A stretch of DNA of 64,000 bases from Wenyingzhuangia gilva (GTDB lineage: Bacteria; Bacteroidota; Bacteroidia; Flavobacteriales; Flavobacteriaceae). Location: assembly GCF_030519655.1 (NCBI RefSeq), contig NZ_JAUMIT010000002.1:62001-126000 (forward strand), written 5' to 3'. Below the pieces are notes generated by a model. The model saw only the letters and a list, made by a program, of their open reading frames with translations, searched no databases and had not been told where the DNA came from. A program made the translations under genes and the position numbers. This document shows, piece by piece, positions 49,052 to 57,664 of this stretch; the first letter of the stretch is position 1, and the number at the start of each line of letters is the position of its first letter.

Positions 49052-52000
49052 ATGAAAAAAATAAAACATATCCTAATTCTGTGCTTATTATTTGTTAAAG
49101 GATTTGGACAAGTCCACCTGAGTGATTTAAAAGTAGAGTCTAAAAAACAAGCTATTGGGTTAGATATAGAAAAGCCTAGATTTAGTTGGAAGATGCTTTT
49201 GAAAGACTCGTATAAAAAAAATGTTTTTCAAAAAGCATATCAAATTATTGTTAAAAATGAAAAAGAGAAAACAGTTTGGGATACGGGGAAAGTAATATCT
49301 GATAAGTCTATAAACATAGCATACGCAGGCGAATCATTACAGCCAGGAACTAGATATAATTGGCACATAAAAGTATGGGATCAAGAAGATAAAACACTTG
49401 AAAAGAACTCCTTTTTTGAAACAGGTATTATGACTTCTACTTTAGAGGGATGGGAAGGTGCAAAGTGGATTGGAGGAAACGATAATGATTTAATGTTATA
49501 CTCTCATGCACTTACCGTTTTTAAAATGGACTACAAAGTTAAATTAGACAAAAGTACGAAGTCTGCTAAAGCAGGATTTGTTTTTGGGGCAAATGACGTA
49601 CGTTTGATGAACAAAAACTTAAATATTTTAGGCGTTGAAAATCAGAAAGACGAAAGTTATTTGGTATTTCAATTAGATATTAGTGAACTTAAAGAAAATA
49701 AGGGAGAAGCTAAATTACACGTATTTAGGAGTGGATATGACTTAAATGATAATATTAGTAGACCACTATTTACTTATCATATTCCCACCTCTTTAATTAA
49801 CCATCAGAATAAATACAATTGGCATCAGGTTGCCTTAGAAATGAATTTTGGAAAATGTTTAATATATATAGATGGATATGAAAAAGAAAATTTAATAAAC
49901 AACGATCCTAATGTGCCAGAATGGGTGGATGTTAGAGGGGTATCTCTTAATCCTTTAGGAGATAATGGAGGAGATTTAATAGTTTATCCTGCTTTGGCCG
50001 ATATTGGCTTTAACATGAAAAAAGGAGAGTTTGCTTATTTTAAAGAAGTAAGAATAACCAATTATAGAAAACCTTCAAGTGTTTTATTTCAGGAAAATTT
50101 AAGTACAAAAGAATCTTATAAAGGAATATTTGAAGATCAGTTAAGCAAAGGATTAAAAATTCAAAATAAAACCTATAAAGTTGGATCGAATGATCACTTC
50201 ATCATTTTAACAGCTAACCCTAGTAAAAATGCAACGCCATTGTTGAGAACTACATTTAACCTTAACAAAAAAATAAGCAAGGCTACTATGTATGTTACTG
50301 CAAGAGGAATTTATGAAATGTATGTTAATGGATATAGAGTTGGAGATGATTATTTTAACCCTGGTTTAACTCAATATAACAAAACACATATGTATCAAAC
50401 ATATGATGTAACAACACTCTTGCAAACGGGAAAAAACATCATTGGGTCTAGTTTAGGTGAAGGATGGTGGTCTGGTAATTCAACCTACAGAGGATTTAAT
50501 TGGAATTATTTTGGAGACAGACAATCTTTATTATTAAAATTAAAAATACAATACAGTGATGGTACCACTAAAACCATAACTTCTAACAATAAAGATTGGA
50601 AAGTGTTTACGGATGGACCTATTCGTTATTCAAGTTTTTTTCAAGGAGAATTATACGATGCAAGAAAGGAAACAAAAACGGAAGGATGGAAAACCAAAGA
50701 ATACAATGATTCAACTTGGCATGCCGCTGTAGAAATTCCTGTAAACTCAAATAATGCTTTTGTAAATGAAACATTTAATTACAACGACTTACAACTTATT
50801 GGTCAGATTGGAGAAAATGCTAAAATTGTTAAAACCCTACAAGCAAAATCTGTAGAGGAAGTGAGGCCTGGTGTTTTTATTTATGATATGGGACAAAACA
50901 TGGTGGGGGTGCCAAGAATTAAGCTAAAAGGTAGTGTAGGAGATACAATTACCATGAGGTATGCAGAAATGAAATATCCTGATTTACTTGAATATTCTAA
51001 AAATGTTAATATGATTATGACGGAGAACATTAGAGGAGCTATGACTACAGACCGATGGATACTGAAAAACAATTCAGAAGAAATTATTCAGCCTCACTTT
51101 ACTTTTCATGGTTACAGGTTCCTTGAAGTTACAGGAATTAACAAAGCTTTACCTCTAGAAAATGTAGAAGGATTGGTGTTGAGTTCAATTCAAAAACTAT
51201 CATCATCTTACAAGACTTCTAACAATTTGGTTAATAAATTATGGGAAAACATTACATGGTCTTTTCGTAGTAATTTTTTATCAATTCCAACAGATACTCC
51301 TGCTAGAAATGAGCGAATGGGGTGGAATGGAGATATTAATGTATTTGCCAAAACAGCAACTTATTTAGGTGATGTGAATGCTTTTTTAGAAAGACATTTA
51401 ATAGCGAATAGAAATTTGCAAGAAAAAAATGGAAGATTCCCCGATATTGCTCCCATAGGTACAGGATTTGGCGGTACACTTTGGGGAAGTGCAGGTGTTA
51501 CAATTCCATGGACTTTATATCAGCAATATGGAGATAAAAAAGTTTTAGAAAATCATTACGGTGCCATGAAAGCTTATGTAGATTTCTTAAGTTCTAAACA
51601 AGATCCTGTTACTGGAATTTTAGATGAAGGGCCTTTGGGAGATTGGTTGAGTCCAGAAGGATATAAAAATGATAATTCTTTGTTTTGGACTGCTTATCAA
51701 ATAAAGACTTTAGAAATTTTATTTAAAACTGCTGCTATTCTAGGAAAAGAAAAAGATGCTTCTAAATATCAATCACTTTACCAGAAAAGGAAGGCTTTTT
51801 TTAATAATACTTATGTTGATGTAAAAACTAAAAAAACAACTCATTCTGGATATTCAGGAGAATCTTTAGCGACTAAACCTAAAAATTTTCAATTGGCTAA
51901 AAAAGGAGATGTTATAGATACACAAGCTTCTTATGCAATCCCATTAAATTTTAATGTGTTTAATAAAGAGAATAGGCCGTTAGCTGAAAAACATTTGGTT

Positions 52001-52645
52001 ACTACTATTGAAAGAAAAAATAAAGATTATGAGGGGATTAATAGGCCTGAATATTCTTTAATGACAGGGTTTATTGGAACAGCAGCGCTTTGTACTGCTT
52101 TATCTAAAGCTGATAAAAGTAACGTAGCGTATGAATTATTACAACAAACCAATTATCCATCTTGGCTTTATTCAGTCGTTAATGGAGCTACTACTATTTG
52201 GGAACGTTTAAATTCATATACTACAGAAAACGGTTTTGGAGGTAACAATAGCATGAATTCCTTCAATCATTATTCCTTTGGAGCTGTTGGAGAGTGGATG
52301 TATGCTTACTCTTTAGGGATTCAACCTTTAGAGCCTGGATATAAGAAAATATTAATAAAACCTACTCCAGATACTACAGGAAAAATGACATGGGCAGAAG
52401 GATATTATGATTCTATGTATGGAAGAATAAATAGTAAGTGGGAAATTACAAAAGAAGGTGTTTTCTATTTTGTTGAAGTCCCTCCTAATACAACAGCGGA
52501 GTTTCATGTTCTTTGCGATAAATATCAGTCGGTTTACATGATAACTTCTAATAAAAATCATAAAAAAAAGGAAGGTTTAAAGGAAAGTAAAGAAAGAAAA
52601 GTGATAGAGTTAGGCTCTGGATCTTACCAGTTTTTAGTAAAATAG
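49052..52645 (+). CDS. Glycoside hydrolase family 78 (alpha-L-rhamnosidase)
   Basis: 1197 residues, longer than usual. Signal peptide (HILILCLLFVKGFGQ), an N-terminal Fn3-like domain (DLKVESKKQAIGLDIEKPRF; PGTRYNWHIKVWD), an inserted segment of about 200 residues resembling a jelly-roll carbohydrate module (about 140-340), then the Bac_rhamnosid_N part (TARGIYEMYVNGYRVGDDYF) and the (alpha/alpha)6 catalytic domain. Catalytic motif: PTDTPARNERMGWNGD with Asp748, Glu754 and Asp761. Later landmarks are WGSAGVTIPWTLYQQYGD, DEGPLGDWLSPEG and the C-terminal FNHYSFGAVGEWMYAYSLGI. It should cleave terminal alpha-L-rhamnose; no outer-membrane anchor is seen. Confidence 0.93.
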   Translation: MKKIKHILILCLLFVKGFGQVHLSDLKVESKKQAIGLDIEKPRFSWKMLLKDSYKKNVFQKAYQIIVKNEKEKTVWDTGKVISDKSINIAYAGESLQPGTRYNWHIKVWDQEDKTLEKNSFFETGIMTSTLEGWEGAKWIGGNDNDLMLYSHALTVFKMDYKVKLDKSTKSAKAGFVFGANDVRLMNKNLNILGVENQKDESYLVFQLDISELKENKGEAKLHVFRSGYDLNDNISRPLFTYHIPTSLINHQNKYNWHQVALEMNFGKCLIYIDGYEKENLINNDPNVPEWVDVRGVSLNPLGDNGGDLIVYPALADIGFNMKKGEFAYFKEVRITNYRKPSSVLFQENLSTKESYKGIFEDQLSKGLKIQNKTYKVGSNDHFIILTANPSKNATPLLRTTFNLNKKISKATMYVTARGIYEMYVNGYRVGDDYFNPGLTQYNKTHMYQTYDVTTLLQTGKNIIGSSLGEGWWSGNSTYRGFNWNYFGDRQSLLLKLKIQYSDGTTKTITSNNKDWKVFTDGPIRYSSFFQGELYDARKETKTEGWKTKEYNDSTWHAAVEIPVNSNNAFVNETFNYNDLQLIGQIGENAKIVKTLQAKSVEEVRPGVFIYDMGQNMVGVPRIKLKGSVGDTITMRYAEMKYPDLLEYSKNVNMIMTENIRGAMTTDRWILKNNSEEIIQPHFTFHGYRFLEVTGINKALPLENVEGLVLSSIQKLSSSYKTSNNLVNKLWENITWSFRSNFLSIPTDTPARNERMGWNGDINVFAKTATYLGDVNAFLERHLIANRNLQEKNGRFPDIAPIGTGFGGTLWGSAGVTIPWTLYQQYGDKKVLENHYGAMKAYVDFLSSKQDPVTGILDEGPLGDWLSPEGYKNDNSLFWTAYQIKTLEILFKTAAILGKEKDASKYQSLYQKRKAFFNNTYVDVKTKKTTHSGYSGESLATKPKNFQLAKKGDVIDTQASYAIPLNFNVFNKENRPLAEKHLVTTIERKNKDYEGINRPEYSLMTGFIGTAALCTALSKADKSNVAYELLQQTNYPSWLYSVVNGATTIWERLNSYTTENGFGGNNSMNSFNHYSFGAVGEWMYAYSLGIQPLEPGYKKILIKPTPDTTGKMTWAEGYYDSMYGRINSKWEITKEGVFYFVEVPPNTTAEFHVLCDKYQSVYMITSNKNHKKKEGLKESKERKVIELGSGSYQFLVK

Positions 52646-52673
52646 TCATCATTTTAACATCAAAAAAATAAAA

Positions 52674-53690
52674 ATGATAGAATTTAAAATCACAGAAAAT
52701 TCCTGTCAGCCTAAATATGTACAAATTGCAAATCAAGTAATAGACCATATTACATATGGTACTTTACAATTGAATCAAAAAATGCCCTCTGTTAATTTAT
52801 TTAGTAAAGAATATGCTGTTTCTAGAGATACGGTAGAGAAAGCATATAATTTGTTAAAAACAAAAAAAGTACTGATTGCAAAAAAAGGTAAAGGAACCTA
52901 CGTGAATCTACCAAAAAATAAAAAAAAGGAAAAGATTATTTTTTTTATTAACAAATTATGTGCATATAAATTAAAAATTTACGAAGCTTTTGTAGATCAA
53001 TTAGGGGATAAGTATCAAGTAGATATTGAAATATATCATTGTGACGAACAGCAGTTTATTGATTTATTAGCTAAAAATATAAACCGATATGATTATTATG
53101 TAGTGATGCCACATTTTATGTTAAGATCAGAGAAGTTTGATGAATATAAACACGCTATTAATACAATTTCCAAAGAAAAACTTATTATTCTAGATAACAA
53201 TGATTTGGTAATAGATGGAGATATTATAGAGATTTATCAGGATTTTGAAAGAGATGTATATATTGCATTAAGGCAAGGGTTTTTGTTGCTAAAAAAATAT
53301 AATAAATTTAATTTAATAGTGCCAAGTAAAGAACAATATCCATACATTGATAAAATTATTAGAGGAGTACAGCTTTTTTGCAATAAACATAAAATTGAAT
53401 TTAGTATTTTATCGGGTGTTTCAAATGATGAACAATTTAAAATAGGAGAGTTGTTTATTACAATTGAAGATGGTGATTTAGTGAATTTATTAGACTGTAT
53501 AAAAACAAAAGAGGTAAATAATATAGGAGTATTATCATACAATGATACTCCTTTTAAAAAACTATTAGGTGTTTCTGTAATTTCTACAAATTACACTAGA
53601 ATCGGAAACAGAGCAGCCAGCATGATACTTAATCAGCAAAAAGGAAGAATAAAAAATCCTATCGATTTTATTGTTAGAGATTCTGTTTAA
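52674..53690 (+). CDS. GntR-family transcriptional regulator with periplasmic-binding-protein-like sensor domain
   Basis: 338 residues. The winged helix at the N-terminus has QIANQVIDHITYGTLQLNQK, KMPSVNLFSKEYAVSRDTVE and KGKGTYVNLPKNKKK. Residues about 88-330 form a LacI/GalR-like effector domain (EKIIFFINKLCAYKLKIYEA; KLIILDNNDLVIDGD; VNNIGVLSYNDTPFKKLL). Flavobacterial regulators of this type usually sense a monosaccharide such as rhamnose or fucose and control nearby sugar genes. It ends the locus and is on the same strand. Its DNA site is unknown; the dyad at 53718-53732 is one candidate. Confidence 0.9.
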   Translation: MIEFKITENSCQPKYVQIANQVIDHITYGTLQLNQKMPSVNLFSKEYAVSRDTVEKAYNLLKTKKVLIAKKGKGTYVNLPKNKKKEKIIFFINKLCAYKLKIYEAFVDQLGDKYQVDIEIYHCDEQQFIDLLAKNINRYDYYVVMPHFMLRSEKFDEYKHAINTISKEKLIILDNNDLVIDGDIIEIYQDFERDVYIALRQGFLLLKKYNKFNLIVPSKEQYPYIDKIIRGVQLFCNKHKIEFSILSGVSNDEQFKIGELFITIEDGDLVNLLDCIKTKEVNNIGVLSYNDTPFKKLLGVSVISTNYTRIGNRAASMILNQQKGRIKNPIDFIVRDSV

Positions 53691-53717
53691 AAGTAATATT
53701 TTATTAAAATTAAAGGC

Positions 53718-53732
53718 ATACTATCATAGTAT
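53718..53732. repeat. Perfect 15-bp dyad at the right end of the island
   Basis: ATACTATCATAGTAT is two inverted 7-mers around a central C. It lies 27 nt after the GntR stop and 13 nt before the topB-like sequence resumes. It could be an operator or part of the junction; no T run follows. Confidence 0.6.
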
Positions 53733-53742
53733 AGCTGTAAGA

Positions 53743-53868
53743 AGTGCTTATACATGTTCAGAATATAAATCAGGATGCGATTTTAAAGTTGATTTTGCTA
53801 CCATTAAAGAAAAAGCAGCAGGAAAAGAAATCACCAAAGCTTTGGTTTGGGAGATTTTAAATGATTAA
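53743..53868 (+). pseudogene. topB 3'-end remnant (second copy, last 41 codons)
   Basis: In frame it reads SAYTCSEYKSGCDFK and continues to the exact topB C-terminus (ALVWEILND), ending in TAA at 53866-53868. It lacks the first zinc ribbon and all catalytic parts, so it is not a gene by itself. An open frame beginning inside the GntR gene (53671) reaches this stop but is an artefact of the junction. The 113 bases 53754-53866 repeat 37363-37475. Confidence 0.92.
53754..53866 (+). repeat. Right copy of 113-bp direct repeat (topB 3' end)
   Basis: Matches 37363-37475 with two silent differences (53778 and 53832). It marks the right boundary of the inserted utilization locus. Confidence 0.97.
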
Positions 53869-53876
53869 AACACAAA

Positions 53877-53935
53877 AAAAACATAGATATTTTTATGCAA
53901 GCACCTATGTTTTTTAGTAAAAGGTTACTTTTTAT
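53877..53935 (+). terminator. Terminator after the topB remnant (probable original topB terminator)
   Basis: AAAAACATAG (53877-53886) pairs with CTATGTTTTT (53905-53914) and ends in a T run; a second small hairpin AGTAA/TTACT with T residues follows (53916-53933). No comparable hairpin follows the full-length topB at 37477. Confidence 0.7.
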
Positions 53936-53938
53936 AAC

Positions 53939-54685
53939 TTAGTCTATCCTAGCCATTATATCGGTAATACTAGCGTTGTTTACAGGGTTTACTCTAGTTA
54001 ATGAAAAGTTTCCAAAGTCATCAAAGGTTCCCGTTCCGTTTAATGTTCCTGCTTTTAATGTATAATTATTTCCATCAGATTTTTTTAGTGTACCTACTAA
54101 AGTTTCATGTTGAAAAATTTGATATTCATTTTGAACGTCTGTTTCTTTAAATTGATAATGTTGTCCTTTAAACTCTAAAGTAAAAGTGTTGGTACTTTTA
54201 GTGGTTTGCTTTATTGGTGTTGTGGGTACCGAAGGAGTTACAGAAGCAATTGTCTCTGAAAACTGATGCTTTTGAATGTTTGGGTCTTTTAGTGCTGCTC
54301 TCAAAGCTTCATAATAAGCAGGTTTAAATTCTTTAATTCTACTAACACCTTCTTTTGAGTTGTATACATTGTTTCCATAACAATCTGTAAAAGATATGAT
54401 TACCTTGGTCGTTAAAAAACCAGATTTATCAGCATCTAAATTTAAAATATCACAAGGTTTTATGTGGTTAGGAATGGTATCACCTTGAATAAAAGCGGTG
54501 AATTCATACTTGTTTAAGTAATCTTTTAAAATGGTATTGATATTGTATTGATTAGGATTTTTTTGCAGGCTAAGCTGTTTAGGAATAGAGAGGTACTTAT
54601 ATTGGTTTAGTTTGTCCTGTGCAAAAGTAGTTATACTAAAAATAGTAATAAATAGTAGGGTGATGGTGATTCTGAATTTATTCAT
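53939..54685 (-). CDS. Secreted protein of unknown function
   Basis: 248 residues from ATG 54685 (MNKFRITITLLFITIFSITT); a GTG further out is less likely. A signal peptide ends near FAQ. The middle has TKVIISFTDCYGNNVYNSKE, a possible small ligand- or metal-binding part, and a Thr/Pro linker (TPSVPTTPIKQTTKS); the end is beta-rich (LEFKGQHYQFKETDV; GTLNGTGTFDDFGNFSLTRV). I do not recognise a family. It sits just outside the island, converging with the topB remnant. Confidence 0.7.
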   Translation of the reverse strand: MNKFRITITLLFITIFSITTFAQDKLNQYKYLSIPKQLSLQKNPNQYNINTILKDYLNKYEFTAFIQGDTIPNHIKPCDILNLDADKSGFLTTKVIISFTDCYGNNVYNSKEGVSRIKEFKPAYYEALRAALKDPNIQKHQFSETIASVTPSVPTTPIKQTTKSTNTFTLEFKGQHYQFKETDVQNEYQIFQHETLVGTLKKSDGNNYTLKAGTLNGTGTFDDFGNFSLTRVNPVNNASITDIMARID

Positions 54686-54776
54686 GATTCTTTTTTTATT
54701 TTTTAAAAACACAATAATAGTGCCTAAGAGATAGCCTAAATTTAATATTTTAAAATTGCTTCAGGAGGATATTTAA

Positions 54777-55286
54777 TTATTTCCCTGTTTTAATAATTCT
54801 TTTTACAATTTTTTGAATACCAGGAGACAGAGTTTCTAGATATTGATCTTGAGAAATAAAGGCCATTTCACCCTCTAACTCTGGATATTTTTGACAGGTT
54901 TTGTGTATAAATTTAAAAGCAAGATATCTTACAGCAGGAGCTTTGGCTAGGTTTTCCCAAAGAGACATACAAATGTCAAACAATTTTCCTTCTTGCTCAT
55001 CATTTAGTTTCATTTTGTCTAAAATTTTGATGGTTTCTCGTTGTTGTCCATCTTTTTGCCTGGGAATTTTTTCTATAAAATCTGAAATATAAGGAATAAT
55101 ACGAGGGTCATTTTTAGAAGTACAATGTGTTAAAATCCATGTAGCCCTCCAAGCCTGTGGTTGCTGATTACTTAAGGCAACTTGTATAGCACTAGCATGT
55201 ACTTCTTTTTGTTCTTGAAACAATTGAATTAAGAAATCTTTGTCTAAACGACTAGAAAGAATATTGTCTAGATTTAGGTTATTCAT
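54777..55286 (-). CDS. Small helical (HEAT/ARM-like) protein of unknown function
   Basis: 169 residues, all probably helical: LSNQQPQAWRATWILTHCTS, YISDFIEKIPRQKDGQQRET and APAVRYLAFKFIHKTCQKYP look like HEAT/ARM-type repeats. No signal peptide, so it is cytosolic. It overlaps the end of the alkC-like gene by 8 nt and is probably made with it. A helper of the glycosylase is possible but not shown. Confidence 0.65.
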   Translation of the reverse strand: MNNLNLDNILSSRLDKDFLIQLFQEQKEVHASAIQVALSNQQPQAWRATWILTHCTSKNDPRIIPYISDFIEKIPRQKDGQQRETIKILDKMKLNDEQEGKLFDICMSLWENLAKAPAVRYLAFKFIHKTCQKYPELEGEMAFISQDQYLETLSPGIQKIVKRIIKTGK

Positions 55287-56379
55287 GCAAATAAAATTCT
55301 ATATGATCAAATTCTTTTCCGTTGGCAATTACCGCAATTTTATGGAGTCCAAAATGATACTTGCGAGTTGTAATGGGTCTAAAATGTTGTTTTCGCCTTA
55401 TTTTATTAATGCTGTATGGAGCGTAATTTTTTTGACTGATTTGGAAAACCTTTTTAGACAAAATTCCATTTTGTTTTAAGTAATACACGGCATATTCTAA
55501 ACGAATAAGCGTCTCGGTTTTGCTATTGTTGATGATGTCAAATGAAAAATGTAAATCTTGGCCTAATTGAATTTTAGTAGCACTTGTTTTTATATTTTGA
55601 ACATCAATTTGTGCAGTGTTTCCAAAACCAAAAGCTTTCATAATTCTAGGTTCTGCTTGTTTTAGCAAATTCCTATTGGCGTGTTTTAGGGTCCAATCTG
55701 TTTTGTGTGTTTCTCCAATGTGCTTTAGGGTAAAAGCAATCACTATTTCTGGATGATCTTTAGAAATATCATTCAAATTGTTGGCCACGCTTTTACGTAC
55801 ATAGACCATTTCATCATTGAGTAAATTTTCCAAAATAGGTAAAATAGTCGATGGATTTTTTTTAAACTCAGGTAAAGCCATTGCCCATGGTAATCTGGGT
55901 CTACAACCTTCGCTAGACAGTCTACGAATATGAAGATTTGGATGAAAAGACCATTCCATCATTTTTGCCATTACATATTTTGGGTGTGCTATGATAAAAG
56001 GGCGAATTGCAAATTCACAGCTTACAAAAGGTGTAATAATTTCAAAACTAGCCACACTTTCTACCAAATAATCTTGCCCATATATTTCTACATAATCCGG
56101 TAAAAACAAATATTCAAAACCACCTGAAATTTGATGTTTTTGCAAAACAGGAATCAGTGACTTGATTTCATGTATGGCAATTCTAAAATCAGTATTTAAA
56201 TGATGATATAAGGTTTTTGCAATGTGATGCATTCGTTCTTTCAGCTCCATTTGTTTCCATTCAGGAATAAAAATAGCAGCTAAAAACATCGCTTTGTCAA
56301 GCTGAGGTTTTACTTCCTCCAATGCATTTAAAAAAGCATTGAAAAATTTTGGGTTGTATGCGTTTTTAAGAGGTTCCAT
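55279..56379 (-). CDS. AlkC-type DNA alkylation repair protein (HEAT repeats plus Ig-like domain)
   Basis: 366 residues. HEAT-like repeats fill about residues 1-245 (CEFAIRPFIIAHPKYVMAKM; WSFHPNLHIRRLSSEGCRPR; LPWAMALPEFKKNPS; VYVRKSVANNLNDISKDHPE). The stretch RRLSSEGCRPRLPWA is typical of the AlkC/AlkD family. A C-terminal domain (about 260-366, beta-rich; LHFSFDIINNSKTETLIRL) looks like the Ig-like domain of AlkC. AlkC removes alkylated bases such as 3-methyladenine without flipping them. Cytosolic. Confidence 0.85.
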   Translation of the reverse strand: MEPLKNAYNPKFFNAFLNALEEVKPQLDKAMFLAAIFIPEWKQMELKERMHHIAKTLYHHLNTDFRIAIHEIKSLIPVLQKHQISGGFEYLFLPDYVEIYGQDYLVESVASFEIITPFVSCEFAIRPFIIAHPKYVMAKMMEWSFHPNLHIRRLSSEGCRPRLPWAMALPEFKKNPSTILPILENLLNDEMVYVRKSVANNLNDISKDHPEIVIAFTLKHIGETHKTDWTLKHANRNLLKQAEPRIMKAFGFGNTAQIDVQNIKTSATKIQLGQDLHFSFDIINNSKTETLIRLEYAVYYLKQNGILSKKVFQISQKNYAPYSINKIRRKQHFRPITTRKYHFGLHKIAVIANGKEFDHIEFYLHE

Positions 56380-56443
56380 GTTTGCTATAAATTTAAAGAA
56401 AGCAAATCAAAATGCTATGGATTCAATTCTATATTTTTGTTAA

Positions 56444-57664
56444 ATGCAATCACTCTTAATTATTGGCTATGTTTGGCCAGAACCTACAGCAACTGCTGCG
56501 GGTAGCAGAATGTTACAAATTATAGAACAATTTCAATTGGCAGAATATGTGGTGACTTTTGCTAGTCCTGCACAAAAACCAACTACTGCTTTTAATTTAA
56601 ATTGTATTGATGTTGTTGAAGAGACTATTTTGTTAAATGATGTTTCTTTTGATGAATTTTTAAAAGACTTAAATCCTACTGTTGTTTTGTTTGATCGTTT
56701 TATGATTGAAGAACAATTTGGTTGGAGGGTGGCTAAAATTTGTCCTGATGCTTTAAGATTGTTAGATTCGGAAGATTTACATTTTTTAAGAAAAGCAAGA
56801 CAAGAAGCTGTTAAAAAAGGGTTGGATTTACCAAAAGGAATGATTCTGTCTGAAGATGCCAAAAGAGAAATTGCTAGCATTTATAGATGTGATGCAACGC
56901 TGACTATTTCGGAGTTTGAAATGATTTATTTAAAAGAGGTCTATCAAATTCCAGAAACTATTTTGTGGTATTTGCCTTTTTTAGTCGAGGTTGAGAATCA
57001 TCTAACTCCTTCTTTTAACAAAAGACAAGATTTTTTATTCATAGGTAATTTTATTCACGCACCCAATTGGGATGCTGTTTTGCAATTAAAACAAGTTGTT
57101 TGGCCAAAAATAAAAAAGAAACTTCCTAAAGCACACCTCCATATTTACGGAGGTTATCCATCAGATAAAGTATTTCAACTACACAATGCTAAAGATGGTT
57201 TTTTAGTACACGGTAGGGCAGAAGAAGTTGCTAAAGTAATGAAGGAAACTAGGGTTTGTTTAGCTCCTATGAGATTTGGAGCAGGTTTAAAAGGAAAATT
57301 GATAGATGCCATGCAAAATAATACGCCTTTTATTACTACAGAAATTGGGTCTGAAGGAATGTTTGGAGATTTTGATTTAAAAAACTGTATTGCCAATACT
57401 GAAGAGGATTTTATAAACAAAGCAATTCAACTATACACAGATGAAAACCTTTGGAATGTTGAAAGTAATAAGGGAAAACAGATTTTAAAAACTAGGTTTG
57501 AGAAATCAATATTTCAGAAAGCATTTACGGAAAAACTTCAAGACTTGATTTTAAATTTGAATACATACAGAGCTCAGAATTTTATCGGAAGTATGTTACA
57601 GCATCATACGTTAAAAAGTTCCATGTATTTATCTAAGTGGATTGCAGAGAAAAATAAGTCTTAA
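56444..57664 (+). CDS. Glycosyltransferase (GT4-like)
   Basis: 406 residues. A Rossmann-like start (LLIIGYVWPEPTATAAGSRM) and a C-terminal half with FLFIGNFIHAPNWDAVLQLK, HLHIYGGYPSD, CLAPMRFGAGLKGKLIDAMQ and GSEGMFGD fit GT-B enzymes of the GT4 type. The acidic residue expected in the EX7E motif is not plain. It likely moves a sugar in a surface glycan or similar pathway. A TATTTTTG box (56432-56439) lies only 4 nt before the start. Its stop overlaps that of the converging LpxR gene. Confidence 0.82.
   Translation: MQSLLIIGYVWPEPTATAAGSRMLQIIEQFQLAEYVVTFASPAQKPTTAFNLNCIDVVEETILLNDVSFDEFLKDLNPTVVLFDRFMIEEQFGWRVAKICPDALRLLDSEDLHFLRKARQEAVKKGLDLPKGMILSEDAKREIASIYRCDATLTISEFEMIYLKEVYQIPETILWYLPFLVEVENHLTPSFNKRQDFLFIGNFIHAPNWDAVLQLKQVVWPKIKKKLPKAHLHIYGGYPSDKVFQLHNAKDGFLVHGRAEEVAKVMKETRVCLAPMRFGAGLKGKLIDAMQNNTPFITTEIGSEGMFGDFDLKNCIANTEEDFINKAIQLYTDENLWNVESNKGKQILKTRFEKSIFQKAFTEKLQDLILNLNTYRAQNFIGSMLQHHTLKSSMYLSKWIAEKNKS

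Noticed and set aside
53671-53868. Open reading frame of 65 codons joining the end of the GntR gene region to the topB tail
   Set aside because: Its first half is out of frame within gntR and its second half is the displaced topB 3' end; it is a junction by-product, not a gene.
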